A stretch of 64,000 nucleotides of DNA from Datnioides undecimradiatus (GCA_008933995.1 WARS01000011.1:10073516-10137515), one strand, 5' to 3'. Shown: positions 12,101 through 24,021, counted from the first letter of the stretch. The notes: generated from the sequence alone by a model not told the origin. Made by a program: numbers and translations.

Positions 12101-14340
12101 ACTCTCCAGCAATAATGTAATCTCTTTGACGTGATCATGTCTGATCAGTCTTGTTTATGTCTTGTCCCGCTCTTCAGTATGGTCCCAATTACTTTTTTTT
12201 TTTTTTCAACTCTTCTCAATAGTGCTGTCCCATTTAGAGACTTAAGAGAGTGGACAGGGAGCCAGCTGACTGGCTGGAGGCACAGCATACTACATAATGA
12301 AGAAAGAATGTCAGAGGGAAATAAATCGGACCAATGTCCCAAGCAGCTTTCCTGCGTACAGGCTGGGGCTTTGGAGTAGCCCCCGTCTCCGTAGTAGACT
12401 GTTAGAGACAGCTTCCATGAAGATTGTAAAGAGAGATGGCAGACCGTATGCACCGGACAATATGGAGAACTCCTTTCTGTTGTTGTGTTGTCATGTTTGG
12501 TCTGTCTGAGAGGATGACTTTGCTGAAGAGAGCGAATTAAAACCACCAATGGGAAAACAACGATAACGGCTGAGAGCTGCGCTGGAAGATTTACTGGCAT
12601 AAAAGCAAACAAGTGTTCTCATACTGTACATGAAAACTAAGAGCGGTGTTTAATTTTTAATTCCAGCTTCCTCATCGAAGTACATATTTGCCCATAACTG
12701 AAATGTTGTTTCAGTAAAATTCAACTCAAATTAGGCATTTCTGAGGCTGTGTTGTTGTTAGACAGTTTTAGCTAAAAGGTAATGATAAATGAAGTCATAT
12801 ATATGTGTGTATACAGTATAAAATCTGTGTTTGAATTTCATTTCAGATGTGCAGGGGCTGGCCATAGAAACACTGACACAGTGTTATAAATAATTTCTTT
12901 TTGTGTGTCTCTCTGCAAGAGATGACAACAGCAGTGAAGTCACTGTTGCACAAAAGGAGCATGATAACTCTAAGACTCCAGAGACTGGCAGGAGTAAACA
13001 AATAATGATGTTCCTGTGTATGTGTCCTACCATAACTGGGTCTTTAGCTGCAGTACAGTAGGTCATTACAGAAATGTAACCCTCTGGAATTTGGCTCCAT
13101 TGCATGTGTATTCTGTGTGACCCGTTCAGCTGAGGATTTCAGACAGGAAGTCCACAGATAGTTTCACCCAGTTGTGTTTGTGTTTTTGTCTTTTTTTTCC
13201 TCTCACAGTGATTGTATGAAAGGTTTAATTTGGTCACCTTGCACCCCGTTATTCAACAGTTGTTATTACATATTTTACCCAATGCAATGATGCAGTGGCA
13301 GTAAGGTCCATTTGGTCAATGTCGGAGAATATTTTTCTGCAAATAATAATAATTAAAAAAAAAAACAGTTTGACCTCTATTTGCTATGAGCGCATGCTTC
13401 ATCATCATATCCCAAATTACTTTTCTCCATAGTCGCCTTTTATTCCATGCAGTCAGGGAAAACACTGTTGCTTTGTATTTAGTGCCAGTGTGGCAGCTGA
13501 GTGTGAATTATCTCACTGATTCTGTCAGGGTAAAACAAACAGACAGAAGAGCGAGACATCAATTACTGTAGCTACTCCTGGGGAAAATAAAAGCATTGGA
13601 ATCTAATGAGTGTATTGCATTTACCCTGCTGTTATATAATTTATACCCTGTTAACCCATCCATCACCTCTCTGCATACAGTTAACTCGATCTGAGCTGAG
13701 CTGAGATCGCATCTCTGTACAGCTACAGGAGAAAAATACCGTATATATACAAATGGCACTCATTTGTGCTGCATATCAAAATTCTACTCATAATATCATA
13801 TGTTTCTTATGTGCTCTTCTCATAAACACTGGCGTTTGCTTGCTTAGTCTTTCATTCCATGCAGATTTTAACCCTGCATTCCTGAAGTAATGCTTTTGAC
13901 TTTGAAAAGCTCCTACACACCAGAGAAACACAGCTGATGATTCGCACTGCGAGCTGTGCTGTGAGTCACTGAGGCTTAGCAGGATCTACTGCTCTGACTC
14001 AAACATGTGCTGCCAGGGATAGAGGCTTTCTCCCCCACTTTTATTGTCTCACTGCCACAATGCAGCCTCAGACAGCCATCTCCAAAACCGAATCCCTCGT
14101 CACACAGAAGAACATAACTTGTCCCTCGAGTCTGTTACCTCATGAACACAGGCCAATCAGACGGTTGACTGCAGTCTGAGCACCTCAAGTGAAAGGGAGA
14201 ATATCTTGGGTTTTCTCCCACATTGTATTGCGTTAGGTGACTGCGTGTTGTCAGGAGAGAGGTGTCTCAGTGACAGTTGTTAACGCTGTGAAGCTCAGCC
14301 AGCTGCTTTAACAGAGTTGGAAGTCCAGTCGTAGTTTTGA
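9130..14340. other. non-coding segment, no gene seen
   Basis: The segment contains short T runs (12190-12206), an ATT-rich patch at 10790-10830, and unremarkable AT-leaning DNA elsewhere. The longest frame is a 155-codon minus-strand frame at 12145-12612. It has no domain, signal peptide or codon pattern that I recognise, and its length is within chance for this window. No splice pair worth listing was seen. Confidence 0.7.
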
Positions 14341-14351
14341 CAGAGAGAAAT

Positions 14352-14365
14352 GTGCCATCTGGAAG
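14352..14365 (-). promoter_or_regulatory. CTCF-like core motif, reverse orientation
   Basis: Read on the minus strand this is CTTCCAGATGGCAC, 12 of 14 positions of the CTCF core CCASYAGRKGGCRS, with the central CAGATGGC intact. Degenerate matches like this occur by chance, so this is only a candidate site. Confidence 0.2.
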
Positions 14366-14399
14366 CTGAAAATGAAGGAATTGGGCTGCTATATGATAA

Positions 14400-17300
14400 T
14401 GAGAGGGAAAAAAATATATATATACACATGAAAAGCAAGGCCACAACAAGCAGGGCCACACTAAAAATGTGCACAGAGGCAAAATAATCTATATGGAGTT
14501 AACAGAAAAACCATGACAATCAGTAATGCACACTATATGTTCAATTTTTTCCCCCAGACTGCCATTTCTTTCTGATCTCTTCCCCTTTGCCTCAATCATT
14601 TTCTCCCCAACCAAGAAATCCCTCTCGCTCGCTCCCTTTTATCGCCACCGAAATTCATTCAACATGTCCGCTTATAGGCATTCTATTATTTCTTTATTTA
14701 TGTATTCCACTTTTTATTCAGAATCACATGTTAATGAAGAGCGTCATTATCAACCTTAAATATTTAATTTTCCGCTCTGTGTCTGCTTCCGAGGGAGGCT
14801 GACTGGAAGAGCAGCATCGGCGAGGGGAGGGGGGTGTGGGGGAGAGGATGGAAAGAGTCGTGCTGTAGCATCAGCCTTATCTGCATCCGCTGCTTTAAAG
14901 TCTGTTCCAACCAAAGCACAAGTATTGCAGCAGTGTTTTTCCACATTGACTCCATCTGAAGTCCAGTTACAAGCTACTTTCTAAACACACAAAGATCCCA
15001 GACCTGGTCTACCTATACTTTCTCCTTTTTTTAAGAGGGGTGGCTCCAGATTCGGCTTCAGTATCGGTCTTTGCCCCTTAGCCCCATCTTTAAACTCCAT
15101 CCCCAGCCTCAGCATTAGCTCCAGAGAGGCTGAGTGCCCTTGTGATAAGGTGTGAGGCCTGTCTGCCTCTGACTGACAAGCCTGCTCTCACCATGCCAGT
15201 GCCTGCTGCTTGATAAGAGAAAATGTCAGCGTGATTTTGGGAAATGTCATTTATCGCGGCTTTCTGGCCGTGTCTGTAACCCAGACTGATTATGGTTGCT
15301 GGACATTTATATCACTAGGGGTGGCTTGGAAAATTGTACAAATGCTATGTTTTTCTGTGATAACGGCACTTAATATCCCTTTTGCTGTAATGGATTTGAT
15401 TTTGTTCCCTTACCTCTTCTCCCTTGTCTGACTAGTCTAAACATCATATGCTGTACTTGCTAGTTTATTTTATGAAGCCATGTATCAGACACCATCAAAG
15501 TGTCTGGCGTGTGGAGGCGTTCAGATCGGGGATTCACTCCACTCGCAGACAAAGACTTCCACCGCTCTCCGTATTGTGCAGAATCTATGAGTTGAAGTGT
15601 ATGTGTGTGTTTGTGGTGTGAGAGGAGCCCCAGATTCAAGTGACAGTCTGCTAGTCTTTGTCGGTGAGTGTGTGTGGGCTGCGTGGTGGATAGGGGACAT
15701 CTTGCTGTATTATTTAGAAAGACAATCCTCCCCAAAGATGAGTGGGTTAACAGGAACCATTAATTGGTTTAGCAGGATCATATAGACACTAGTTCCGGCT
15801 TAGCTGCGAGGCGGAAAATGCTCGCATTTGGATGCTTTCAAAAGCTCCTGCTTGTTGTTGTTATTATTTTTTTAATGCTATAAATGCTCACACGCTGAAG
15901 ATGGACTATTTACCGTTCACTTTTATGCCTTAGGTTTTGATTTGTGGATCGGAGATGAAGCATAGCTGAGTTTGTACTCACGTCATCACTTTTAATGTCG
16001 GATTCAAAACCCAAGCTGTCATATATTATTCAGGGAGTTTTCGTCTTTTCTCCGAAGCACTTCACTATAGTACTGTACCTCTGCATGCTGCATGATTCTA
16101 GGAGCCGTGCGGTTCAGAAGAGGGTCTGTGATTCAGTGCTGTATATTTTTTTCTCCTCATTGTTGACTCAAAGTGACATTTATGGGACACCCTGATAAAG
16201 CAATTCTTCCTGCTGCTCAGACCAGGCCGGTATTTTCAACAGATTTTCTCATTCATTTGTATTCACTTTTTTTTTTTTTTTCTGGGAGACCCAGGCAGCC
16301 TTTTGTGATCCACAGCCCCGAAGTAGACTGAGACAGAAAGAAGTGTCTTTAACATGGGCTCCCTGGCAGCCTCTTGGGAGCTTAGTGAGAGTGTTGTCCC
16401 CCCACTCTTAACCAAATTTATTGCTAGTCTGTCGGTGGAAATCTAACAAAGGCACGGGCCCACTGTTCCCGGTATATTTGTCAAATCACTGCACCTGTGA
16501 GAGTCCCTGCGCAAGATGAATTCTAGGCTGGAGCGTTCGTCCAAGAATAAATCTCTCTCTTTTTGCATTGTCTTTGTTTGGGCGAGCTGTAGGCTTGGAA
16601 TGAGCTTTCCTCGTCACATGAAGTGGAGTTGGTGAAAGCCATGATAAATGGTGCTCTTTGTTGACACCTTCATTGGGTTATTTATGGCTCATTAATTGAA
16701 GTGAAAAGGAGACTTGTTGGCGCAGCAGGGGGAGGCAGCGCCAGGCCTCCATGGCGGTGCCTCAGAGCGGCCCACAGGCTTTTGGGGGAGAGAGAGAGGT
16801 AGAGAGGGGAGTGAGGGAGAGGCAGCGGCAGCCATCCCTCTCTCACTTCTGTCTGTTTCCTGTTTGCTGTGGAGAGAAGGGGAGACAACCCATTCATCAG
16901 GTATGGATGGGGAGTGAAAGAGGAAGACAAGCATGAGAAACAAGCCTCCACCCTTCCCAGTCGCCTCTTTAACATTTCTGTTCGCATACAAGAACCCAAG
17001 GAGTGAAAACACTTGCTTGTTGTGATTTATGAGAGGAACCTGAAGTAAATAGACAGCCGCATTGAAAATATTTGAAATTATATATTTAGCTTAGTTGTGG
17101 AAAACTTGAGATTATGAGTGGTTTTAAGAAATGGTAAGTGCACCAGCCGTTCGGAAGACGTTGCAGAGCAGAATTGTGCAAGACATTTTGGACATTGTGC
17201 ATGTTTTGACACAGCTGCACTCGGATTTTGTCTGAAATTCTCGATACCTCGTCTTTTTCGCCCCACCACAATTTCCTTTGAACGCTTTGAGTCTTCCGAG

Positions 17301-17510
17301 GAGAAAGAGCCACTTCAGACATAAGCTCATGAGCACACTTGATTAACAAGTGGATTAACTATGCTCGTTTCATGGGATGATGTACCTCAAAGCACTTCAA
17401 AGGCCACGCCGAGTGCCCATGAGGTGCGTTAATGAGGGGTTCTTCTACACAACGACAAATTTGGTGGCCTCGCTTCTTGTGAACCTGATCATTTTCTCAT
17501 TTTGTGCGCG
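14400..17510. other. non-coding segment, no gene seen
   Basis: It contains a short AT alternation at about 14412-14424, a G-rich patch at 14822-14840 (three long G runs, one short of a standard quadruplex motif), a 15-base T run at 16267-16281, and purine-rich sequence at 16785-16830. Open frames are about 105 codons at most and low-complexity driven. No gene recognised. Confidence 0.7.
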
Positions 17511-17514
17511 CTCG

Positions 17515-17667
17515 CTCCTTTCCGTCTCTTGCTCCCTGCCTGCTCTGTGTCTCTTGCTTCCTCTCAAACCCCCCTCCCCTTTTGTCTCTCTCTCTGTCTC
17601 TCATCTCTTTCCACCTTCTCCATTGCTCCCCTCAGATTTCCTCTCATTGATCCCCTCTTTATTTCAG
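17515..17667 (+). other. long polypyrimidine tract ending in acceptor-like AG
   Basis: For about 150 bases the + strand is strongly C/T-rich, with CT, TCTG and CCCCT stretches, and ends in CCTCTTTATTTCAG (AG at 17666-17667). As a 3' splice site this is excellent, but no good donor follows within about 200 bases and the downstream frame (ending near 17.75 kb) resembles no protein. It may be a decayed microsatellite, an H-DNA-forming mirror-like tract or a cryptic acceptor. Confidence 0.5.
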
Positions 17668-18406
17668 CTGAGACTTAAGATTCTTCCTCGGTCGTGCACT
17701 AGGTTATCACTGTCACAGCTGCTTGTCTTTATCTTTCATATACCCTTTTAACATTTATGTTGTTTGTTTGTCCCCAAACTCTAAAGATGACCATCCGCCG
17801 AATCAGTCATCATATGTCTGGAAGTTGCCAAGCTTTTTGGCGTCCTTGAACTGCTTGACTCCTGTAAAGCCCACTTCTGACATCTCAGCGCTGTCACAGC
17901 TGTCAATCAACTCTCAGTGACGCCCATGTCCTCCAACACTTTTCCATCTCCCAACACCCAGGCTTCCGCCTCAGTTTGTATGAGGGGAACATGTCCTGGC
18001 CTGTCATACACTCATCCACAGTGCAGTTTAGAAAAGGAGGGGGGGATTCAATTTTCTAAGTGGCATAACGTCCTCCTGAGAAGTGTAGTGAGGTTTCTGT
18101 CTGTCTCCAGCAGTGGAAAAGCATGTACTACTCTGCCACAGTGGAGTAGCCCGCTCACGTTCCACTCTCTATCTCTCCCTCCCTGCATTTTTATTATTTT
18201 GATCTGGCAAGCACATGAGAGATAGTAATCTACACTTCAATTACATCGCACAAGTCATCAGATGCTATCTTGCGCTGGTGATAGAATGTGCTCTGAGGCA
18301 GCCCAGCACCACTGTGAAACAGCCCCTAGAGAGCCATAGTCTCAGTGTGTGTGCATGTGTGTGAGTTCAGTCTATCTGTGTTTGTCTTTGCGTGTTTGTG
18401 TATCCC

Positions 18407-18498
18407 TGTGTGTGTGTGTGTGTGCGTGTGTGTGAAAGAGAGACGGAGAGAGCTGGAGGAACAGAGAGACCAACAGACCGACAGACAGAGAGACAGAC
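18407..18498. repeat. (GT)n followed by GA/GACA purine array
   Basis: A GT array (18407-18434, with one GC unit) passes directly into AG- and ACAG-rich sequence up to about 18498. This is compound low-complexity DNA. The ORFs across it are repeat artefacts. Confidence 0.92.
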
Positions 18499-18683
18499 TC
18501 TGGGAACGAGCTCTATTTATCAGTATAACACACGTATTTGCCAGCAGGGTACAGTATTTAACCTCGGTTTGTCATTGCACTGATTCTTATCATTACATTT
18601 AATTTAGTTTGCAATGAACAGACTGTGCTGTAATAAGAGGATGAATTTTGTGCATCGTTTATCATCTGAATTCCTGATAGTAA

Positions 18684-18697
18684 CCAGCAGAGGGCTA
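18684..18697 (+). promoter_or_regulatory. CTCF-like core motif, forward orientation
   Basis: CCAGCAGAGGGCTA matches 12 of 14 positions of CCASYAGRKGGCRS, including the critical CAGAGGGC centre. It lies in ordinary sequence between a microsatellite and the paired splice junctions near 19 kb. Confidence 0.3.
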
Positions 18698-18973
18698 ATA
18701 CAGACGTGTTTTAAGGTCTTTGTCTACAAGGCAACCGCTTGTCTTCCTTCAGTTTTCACATGATTTATTGCAGCGTGTGAACTCTGGTGTTAAAATGCCA
18801 TTTTTCCCCCATACAGAAAATGTAGTTATTGCTTTAACATGTTATTTTTATACGGATGTTTTTGCCACAGCTGCTAGTGTGTAGAAAAGATGTAAATATA
18901 AATATACTAATTGTCCGTTTCTTTTTTCGGTGCTGCGTCCTTCCTCCTGCACTGTCTTCATCTGATCATCAAA

Positions 18974-18992
18974 CACGTTTTACAGGTAAGTG
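18974..18992 (+). promoter_or_regulatory. recursive-splice-like junction, first of a pair
   Basis: GTTTTACAG (AG at 18984-18985) is joined directly to GTAAGTGCC (GT at 18986-18987). The donor half is optimal. The pyrimidine tract is short, with T/C-rich sequence interrupted by ATCATCAAAC. A second identical ACAGGTAAGT decamer lies 196 bases downstream, and a given decamer is expected about 0.06 times per strand in this length of DNA. Together they could frame an RS-exon. Confidence 0.35.
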
Positions 18993-19181
18993 CCGTCAAC
19001 AAGCCACCCATCAGACTCTTGCTATTTGGAATACATCAACTATTCGCTTTGCAGCAAAAGGAGAGCTTTTTGCCTGCGTTTGCACTGCAATAGTTGATGT
19101 ATTGGTCCTGTTTTAACTGAAGCCGACCAGTTTTAATACCATTCATTTTTAAACCTCAAACGTGTTCCCTGTCCTCCACAG
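18986..19181 (+). other. possible 196-nt RS-exon between paired junctions
   Basis: In vertebrate recursive splicing, a 3' splice site is followed at once by a reconstituted 5' splice site, and a short RS-exon runs on to a second donor. This interval has that layout: acceptor at 18985, GTAAGT at its first bases, and another CAG|GTAAGT at its end (donor GT at 19182). The interval has stops in forward frames, which would fit a normally skipped, poison-type RS-exon. The peptide reading is meaningless. It is non-coding if real, and chance juxtaposition remains possible. Confidence 0.25.
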
Positions 19182-19188
19182 GTAAGTG
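19162..19188 (+). promoter_or_regulatory. recursive-splice-like junction, second of a pair
   Basis: GTTCCCTGTCCTCCACAG (AG at 19180-19181) joins directly to GTAAGTGG (GT at 19182-19183). Both halves are strong: a C/T-rich tract, CAG, then the optimal donor. It is the best zero-length junction in the window. A (CA)n array begins 15 bases into the would-be intron (19197-19213). Such CA repeats next to donors are known hnRNP L targets that modulate splicing. Confidence 0.4.
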
Positions 19189-19196
19189 GAAACTGT

Positions 19197-19220
19197 CACA
19201 CACACACACACACATATATA
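19197..19220. repeat. short (CA)n then (TA)n
   Basis: About eight CA units are followed by TATATAT. The array is notable only for lying 15 bases downstream of the donor motif at 19182. Confidence 0.9.
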
Positions 19221-19649
19221 TGAGGCAATAATCATTAAAAGACTACTCAAAAGCAATCATCACTCATGTCATGAAGTGATAAATAATTTGTACAGTATTA
19301 GTATACATGTAGATAGGTGCCAGTATTTGTCTAAAGCCACCACCTACAGTTGCAGTATTCTTCCACTGAGTGGCAGGTATTCAGTGCTCATACGCCGCGC
19401 TCCCTAACACCGGCAAATCAAGACGGATGGCTGGATTCCATAGTTTTTATCAGGCCTTAATGTGCACTTATACAATGACAGAGAACTCTCCTAGAGGCCG
19501 ACAGTCCAATGTTTGAGAATTGAGCTGGAAGGAGATAGCACTCTCTGGGCCCAGCCATTTTCTTCCATCAGGGAGTCCATGATGTGAGGCAGCCCTGGCA
19601 GCACGGCTGTTTCTCAGGTAGGCACGATGCTCTGTGCTCTGCTCTGTCC

Positions 19650-21500
19650 TGCCTTTCCACTCCTGCTGAAACAGCAGCTGGAAACCCTCACCTACTCTTG
19701 CCCCATTAGGCACCACTTGATGCAACACAATAGACGTGTAAGTCGTTGTGATGCACTTTATTGTCTCTCTCAGACATTTGTCAGGGCCCATATAGTTGTG
19801 GCCATTATTTTAGGGTATTGGTCCCTTCACTTGCTTGTTCATTTATGTCCTCCTGTCAAGAAAGTTTCTGATGTAATCTGCAGATGTTAAACGGCAAGGG
19901 TATTTATTGAGAACTGTTGTGACATGTAGCCAACTGGCTCGATAGACTGTATATGAATCTAATAGAGCCACCTCTGTTTCTAATCAGAGGTTTGATTGAA
20001 ATAGTTGTACACAGCTCCCGTCTGTTTCAGGGGATGAGGTGGCAATAAAAATTTGCTCTCTGTCTTTGTTTGTACGTTACCCGCAGATAAAAGTGCCTTG
20101 ATCTTTGAATATCTAACCGAATGAGAAAATGTAAATATTTTCTACCAGACATTCTGAGCGGGACTGCATGCAGTGAAGGTCTCCAAAGCACACTGCTGTC
20201 TAAATGAGTGGTTATTGACAGACCTTTGGTGTCATGAGAATCACATGTTGTTTGAATCTCTGGTACACTAGCAAATGTGATCCTCTCTGATGGTTGCATT
20301 TGAACTTATTTTGATGTCCCTGAGCATTAAGGGAAGTGACAGCTTACAAATAAATCCATAATTATCACATCTGAAAGCCGCCATCCCAAACTTTATTTGC
20401 ATACCCAACACTTGGAGGAATGTGGGTAATAAACCCTGAGGGTCTCCCAGACTCTGGCAAAGTCGCGGCTGTCATCTCATCAGCCTTTGGGTCTTTCTCA
20501 GAAGCTAGCAAAAAGGGAAAGGCAGACTGGAGTGAGACAATACTGCTCTGTTAAAAAGAGGCTACAGTAAATGGGCAGCACTGACTAAGGTTCAGCAGAG
20601 CACAAAAGAAAACTGAAGGACAAGATTGTTCCCATTGTGTTTCCACTGTGTATTTCCCCACAGAGCAAGGTCTGCCAAGGCCCTGCGGGCTTCATTTCAC
20701 CCCTTCAAAACCCAACATATTTCTTTGAGTGTCCTGAAGATAGGAACACAATGACTGCCTGTAGAATTTCATCTTAATTCTACCTGGGAACACAAAAGAC
20801 TAATCACAGCCATCACAAAAGCGCTGTTCCTGCAGCCCAGTGTGTGATAGGACAGGCTCCGGCAGCATAAAGGCCTGGCCCTCCAGAGAGCCAGAAGGCT
20901 GGAAGAGGCAGTCAAATGGGAAGCAGAATAGGCCAGGCGACACCCAAGATTATGTCTCCTCCGCCATGTGGGGAGAACGCAGGCCTGTAGGACCAGACAT
21001 CTATCAGAGGAGGTCACACTCGGGGGCGAAGCAATAGAACAGTAATAATTTCAGAACACATGACGAGAACAAGAAAAGTTAAGCGATAACAGTTGTGTAA
21101 TGTCGTACTTTACAGAAGATGTGTGTGACTTTAGAGAGTAATGAATAATATTTCTCACATTGCTCATTTCACAAGAGGTTATTCACAACTGGCTCTTTAT
21201 CAAGAGCTTGTTGATAAGTATCAGAGTGAAAATGTGAAACAGTTGAGGTTTCTCACATTTGGTTTATTTATGTCCCCTTCCCTGCATACCTCCTTCCTGC
21301 ACATCCTGCCGAATGCTGCACTTGGCACACGGAAAAAAGGCCTACAGTATATTGATCTAAGAGGCTGGAGGGAAATAAAAAACAGTGTTTTAGCATGTTT
21401 CAGAACAAAAGTAGAGAAATATTTTCTGTTGACTCTGTAGCTCCACCTCCCAAGCAGATACCCCCCTGCACCCCACCGTGGCTCAGCCTCAGTACCTCCC
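19650..21500. other. non-coding segment, no established gene
   Basis: It contains a 65-codon + frame at 20840-21037 with a fairly protein-like composition, preceded by CTGTTCCTGCAG. However, it has no good donor, the length is trivial, and I recognise no family. An octamer and a YY1-like site lie at 20377-20402 (listed separately). A further CAG|GTAGG junction at 19617/19618 has only a weak tract. Otherwise nothing is visible. Confidence 0.65.
20377..20402. promoter_or_regulatory. YY1-like and octamer (POU) motifs
   Basis: GCCGCCATC (20377-20385), the core of the YY1 motif, is followed after nine bases by a perfect POU octamer ATTTGCAT (20395-20402). Each is short enough to occur by chance. 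Their close pairing in a non-repetitive stretch is the only reason to list them. Confidence 0.25.
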
Positions 21501-21504
21501 CAAA

Positions 21505-22060
21505 AGGTTCAGCTAAAGCTCGTCTAATTGGTTGCTGGGCTTTAATTAGCCTGGCTTGTTTGCATGGCTGCCATTAGGAATTCAAATAGGGTGGAGTGAT
21601 AGCTGACATTTCCCCCTTACTCCCCTCTTTCCAGAATCCTCCCCTCTGATTCATCTCATCTTCATTTCCCCAGATCCTGTTTTTAAAGTTTTATTTAGGG
21701 TGTCATTTATTTAACAAGGGATTATTTATTTAGCGCATCAAATCATTCTGGAATGAATATTTATATATTTGTGAGGGTTTTAAATATTTACATGGTCTCT
21801 CCATTTCTAGTTTTGGAGCCACTGTAATGAGTGCTGTTGTTGGATGTCGAGGGGAATAACAAGACCGGTTTCAAAGTGAAAAGTCCTTTGAATATATTTC
21901 TAACTTAATTGGTATGAATCTATTATCAGGCTTGATGCTCTGATCATAGTTTAATTGGAGGTATATTATTATGGAATGACTTTAGCAGCAGTTAATGATA
22001 TTTCATTCGGCTGATGATATTCATTTGAATGGCAATGAATGATTCATGTCAGGGGTAGCG
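21505..22060. promoter_or_regulatory. candidate conserved non-coding element, homeodomain-rich
   Basis: Homeodomain cores TAATTGG (21525-21531) and TTAATTAG (21542-21549) and a POU-like TTTGCAT (21559-21565) lie within 45 bases. After a C-rich gap there is a long AT-rich but non-repetitive run (21680-22050) with an exact 13-base palindrome, ATGAAT-G-ATTCAT, at 22035-22047. The pattern is typical of developmental enhancers in vertebrate gene deserts. No alignment was available. Confidence 0.35.
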
Positions 22061-22770
22061 TGTGAAAACACTCGGCTGTGCCATGACCCCATGTCAGCTG
22101 CTCTAATGCACTCACAGACTCCTACTTGACTAAATTCCATTAATCCTCAAAGAAGCTTAGCCATTTTTGCCCTGATGCTCACTCTCTTTCTGCATCTTGT
22201 TTTACAGAGACACCATTGTGTAATGGTGGCTTATGAAAGAGGATGAACATTAACAGGGTTGTGTCCCCAGGACTTTTAACCACTCTTCCACCACTGGATC
22301 TGTCTGGTGGCGCACTACAGAGGCTTGAGAGTGCCAGTGGTCTAACCAGGCGACTGAGACTCACTACCAAGTTTACACATATTGGGCCTCATAAGAGTCT
22401 TATTGAAAGCAGCTGCAGGCAGTAGGAGAACGCAGAGTGCGGCAGCATGACTGCTGAACCAGGAAACGCCTCTCCACGCTAGAACCCCCCTCCTCCTTCT
22501 CCCTCCTCCTCCTCAGTCTTAATGACTAACCAGAATGAGAAGTGGAGGAGAGGAAGAGCCTGGAAGAGCCTGATTTGTTCTGCATGCTAAATATGGCCTG
22601 TAATCTTTATTCCTCTGAGTGCCTTATTAAAAGTGAAAGGAAGATGAAATCCCACCAGCCAGCCCATCCTTTCTGCTGTTTATTAGAGGGGCTTTTCCTC
22701 TGTTAATATTGAGGTTATGGTAACCTTAGTGGTGATAGATGCATCTTGTGACTTCAGGTAATAATAGCAA

Positions 22771-22778
22771 TGATTGAT
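22771..22778 (+). promoter_or_regulatory. PBX-HOX composite motif
   Basis: TGATTGAT is an exact match to the PBX-HOX heterodimer site (TGATTDAT). It is a single 8-mer outside any strong block and therefore weak evidence. Confidence 0.2.
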
Positions 22779-23214
22779 TCCCACCTGAACCCTGGAGGTG
22801 TAATCTAGCAGGATGGAAGAGATAAAGTGGCAGCCAGCGTCTGAGAGATACACAGAGAGGCAGATTCCATCCAACAGTGCTGTTTATCATCCAGCAGACA
22901 ACAGCGCCTTGTCAGAATTTATGATGTTTCCCCTCGTCTCTAATTCATCATCCATTAACTACTCTTTTCTCCCCTTAAATCCATCTCTATTTGTTAGTTT
23001 TATCAGTAAGGTTAGGATGAAAAATACCCACATGTTAGTTTTTGATTCTGCAAAGAAGATTAATGCGATTTTTGACTGCAAGTGTGTCACATCAGTCAGA
23101 TCTGATTTGATAATCCAAGTGAAATTCTCCCCTCAGTCGAAGAGTTTGTTGTCGTCTGAGAAGCCGAAGTGGCAGACAGCAACTATCATTTGCAAGAAGA
23201 CTTAATATTATTTT

Positions 23215-23560
23215 TAGACCTGTGTAATTTATTCAGATTATTCCATAAAAATGCATTCAAACTGCAAATTTTATGGCAGGAATTCCACAAAATAAGTTAA
23301 AACGGGGGAAAAACAAAAATAATCATTAAACACTTCTTTGGAATCTGTGCAGTAATATTCAGAGCGCAGCACATTTTGCATTATTTCTTTACCTTGCCCT
23401 TTCTATGCAGCTGGAATGATTCCCACTCGTGAATTTTTCTATCATTATGTAAACAGATAACCAGAATCAGAGGGAATATGATCAGCATATTTTTGTGCCT
23501 GTATTTGCATTATGGTGCTTGTGTTGGAGCACTAATGAAGCTCAAAGACAAGTGGAGTCC
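23215..23560. promoter_or_regulatory. candidate conserved non-coding element (forkhead + POU)
   Basis: Non-repetitive AT-rich sequence with an exact forkhead site TGTAAACA (23448-23455) and an exact POU octamer ATTTGCAT (23503-23510) 48 bases later. ATTTTGCATTATT-type sequence occurs near 23372. A CTCF-like site follows at 23609. The density and spacing resemble a neural or endodermal enhancer, but the tissue is unknowable from sequence alone. Confidence 0.35.
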
Positions 23561-23608
23561 TAGATAATTTTTTTTTTCTAAGCCCCACACCTTTCCTGTT
23601 GTAGAGCC

Positions 23609-23622
23609 GCACTAGATGGCAC
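23609..23622 (+). promoter_or_regulatory. CTCF-like core motif, best match, forward
   Basis: GCACTAGATGGCAC matches 13 of 14 positions of CCASYAGRKGGCRS, with only the first base off. It is the closest CTCF-type match I found by eye and sits immediately beyond a motif-dense block. Confidence 0.4.
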
Positions 23623-24021
23623 ATCTATTATTCCATTAGCAGGTAATTAATGACTCTCATTTGTGTAACTGTTATTAAGCCCTTTGAAAGATTGTTTGTG
23701 TTCAGATGAAATGAAACACATCCCAGAAGCCATCCATTGTGGCGGATAGATTAAAAGAGCAATAAGGCTCTTTGAAAAATGATATTTTATCAACGGTAAT
23801 TTTTCACCGTACCTCAGGGGCAGCGATGACAGGAAAACACTGCAGTCCTCCTTCATGTTGATATCCTTTTTTTAGTCAAACTACCAGGGGAGTACACTAA
23901 GTGTGATTTATTCATCCCTTGACCAGTAAAAGGTGTCAGCCAGGTGAAAATGGATGCTGGGAGAGTATTGACAGGAGAAATAGCAGTGCAGTTGTCCTGC
24001 TCTGTCACAGCATACAGAGGA

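Noticed and set aside
12145-12612. 155-codon minus frame
   Set aside because: No recognisable domain or signal, low-complexity lysine run from a T tract, and length within chance.
14822-14842. G-rich patch as a quadruplex
   Set aside because: Only three runs of at least three G with a fourth of two, so it falls short of the standard motif.
20840-21037. 65-codon + frame with protein-like composition
   Set aside because: Acceptor-like CTGTTCCTGCAG upstream but no donor downstream, and no homology recognised.
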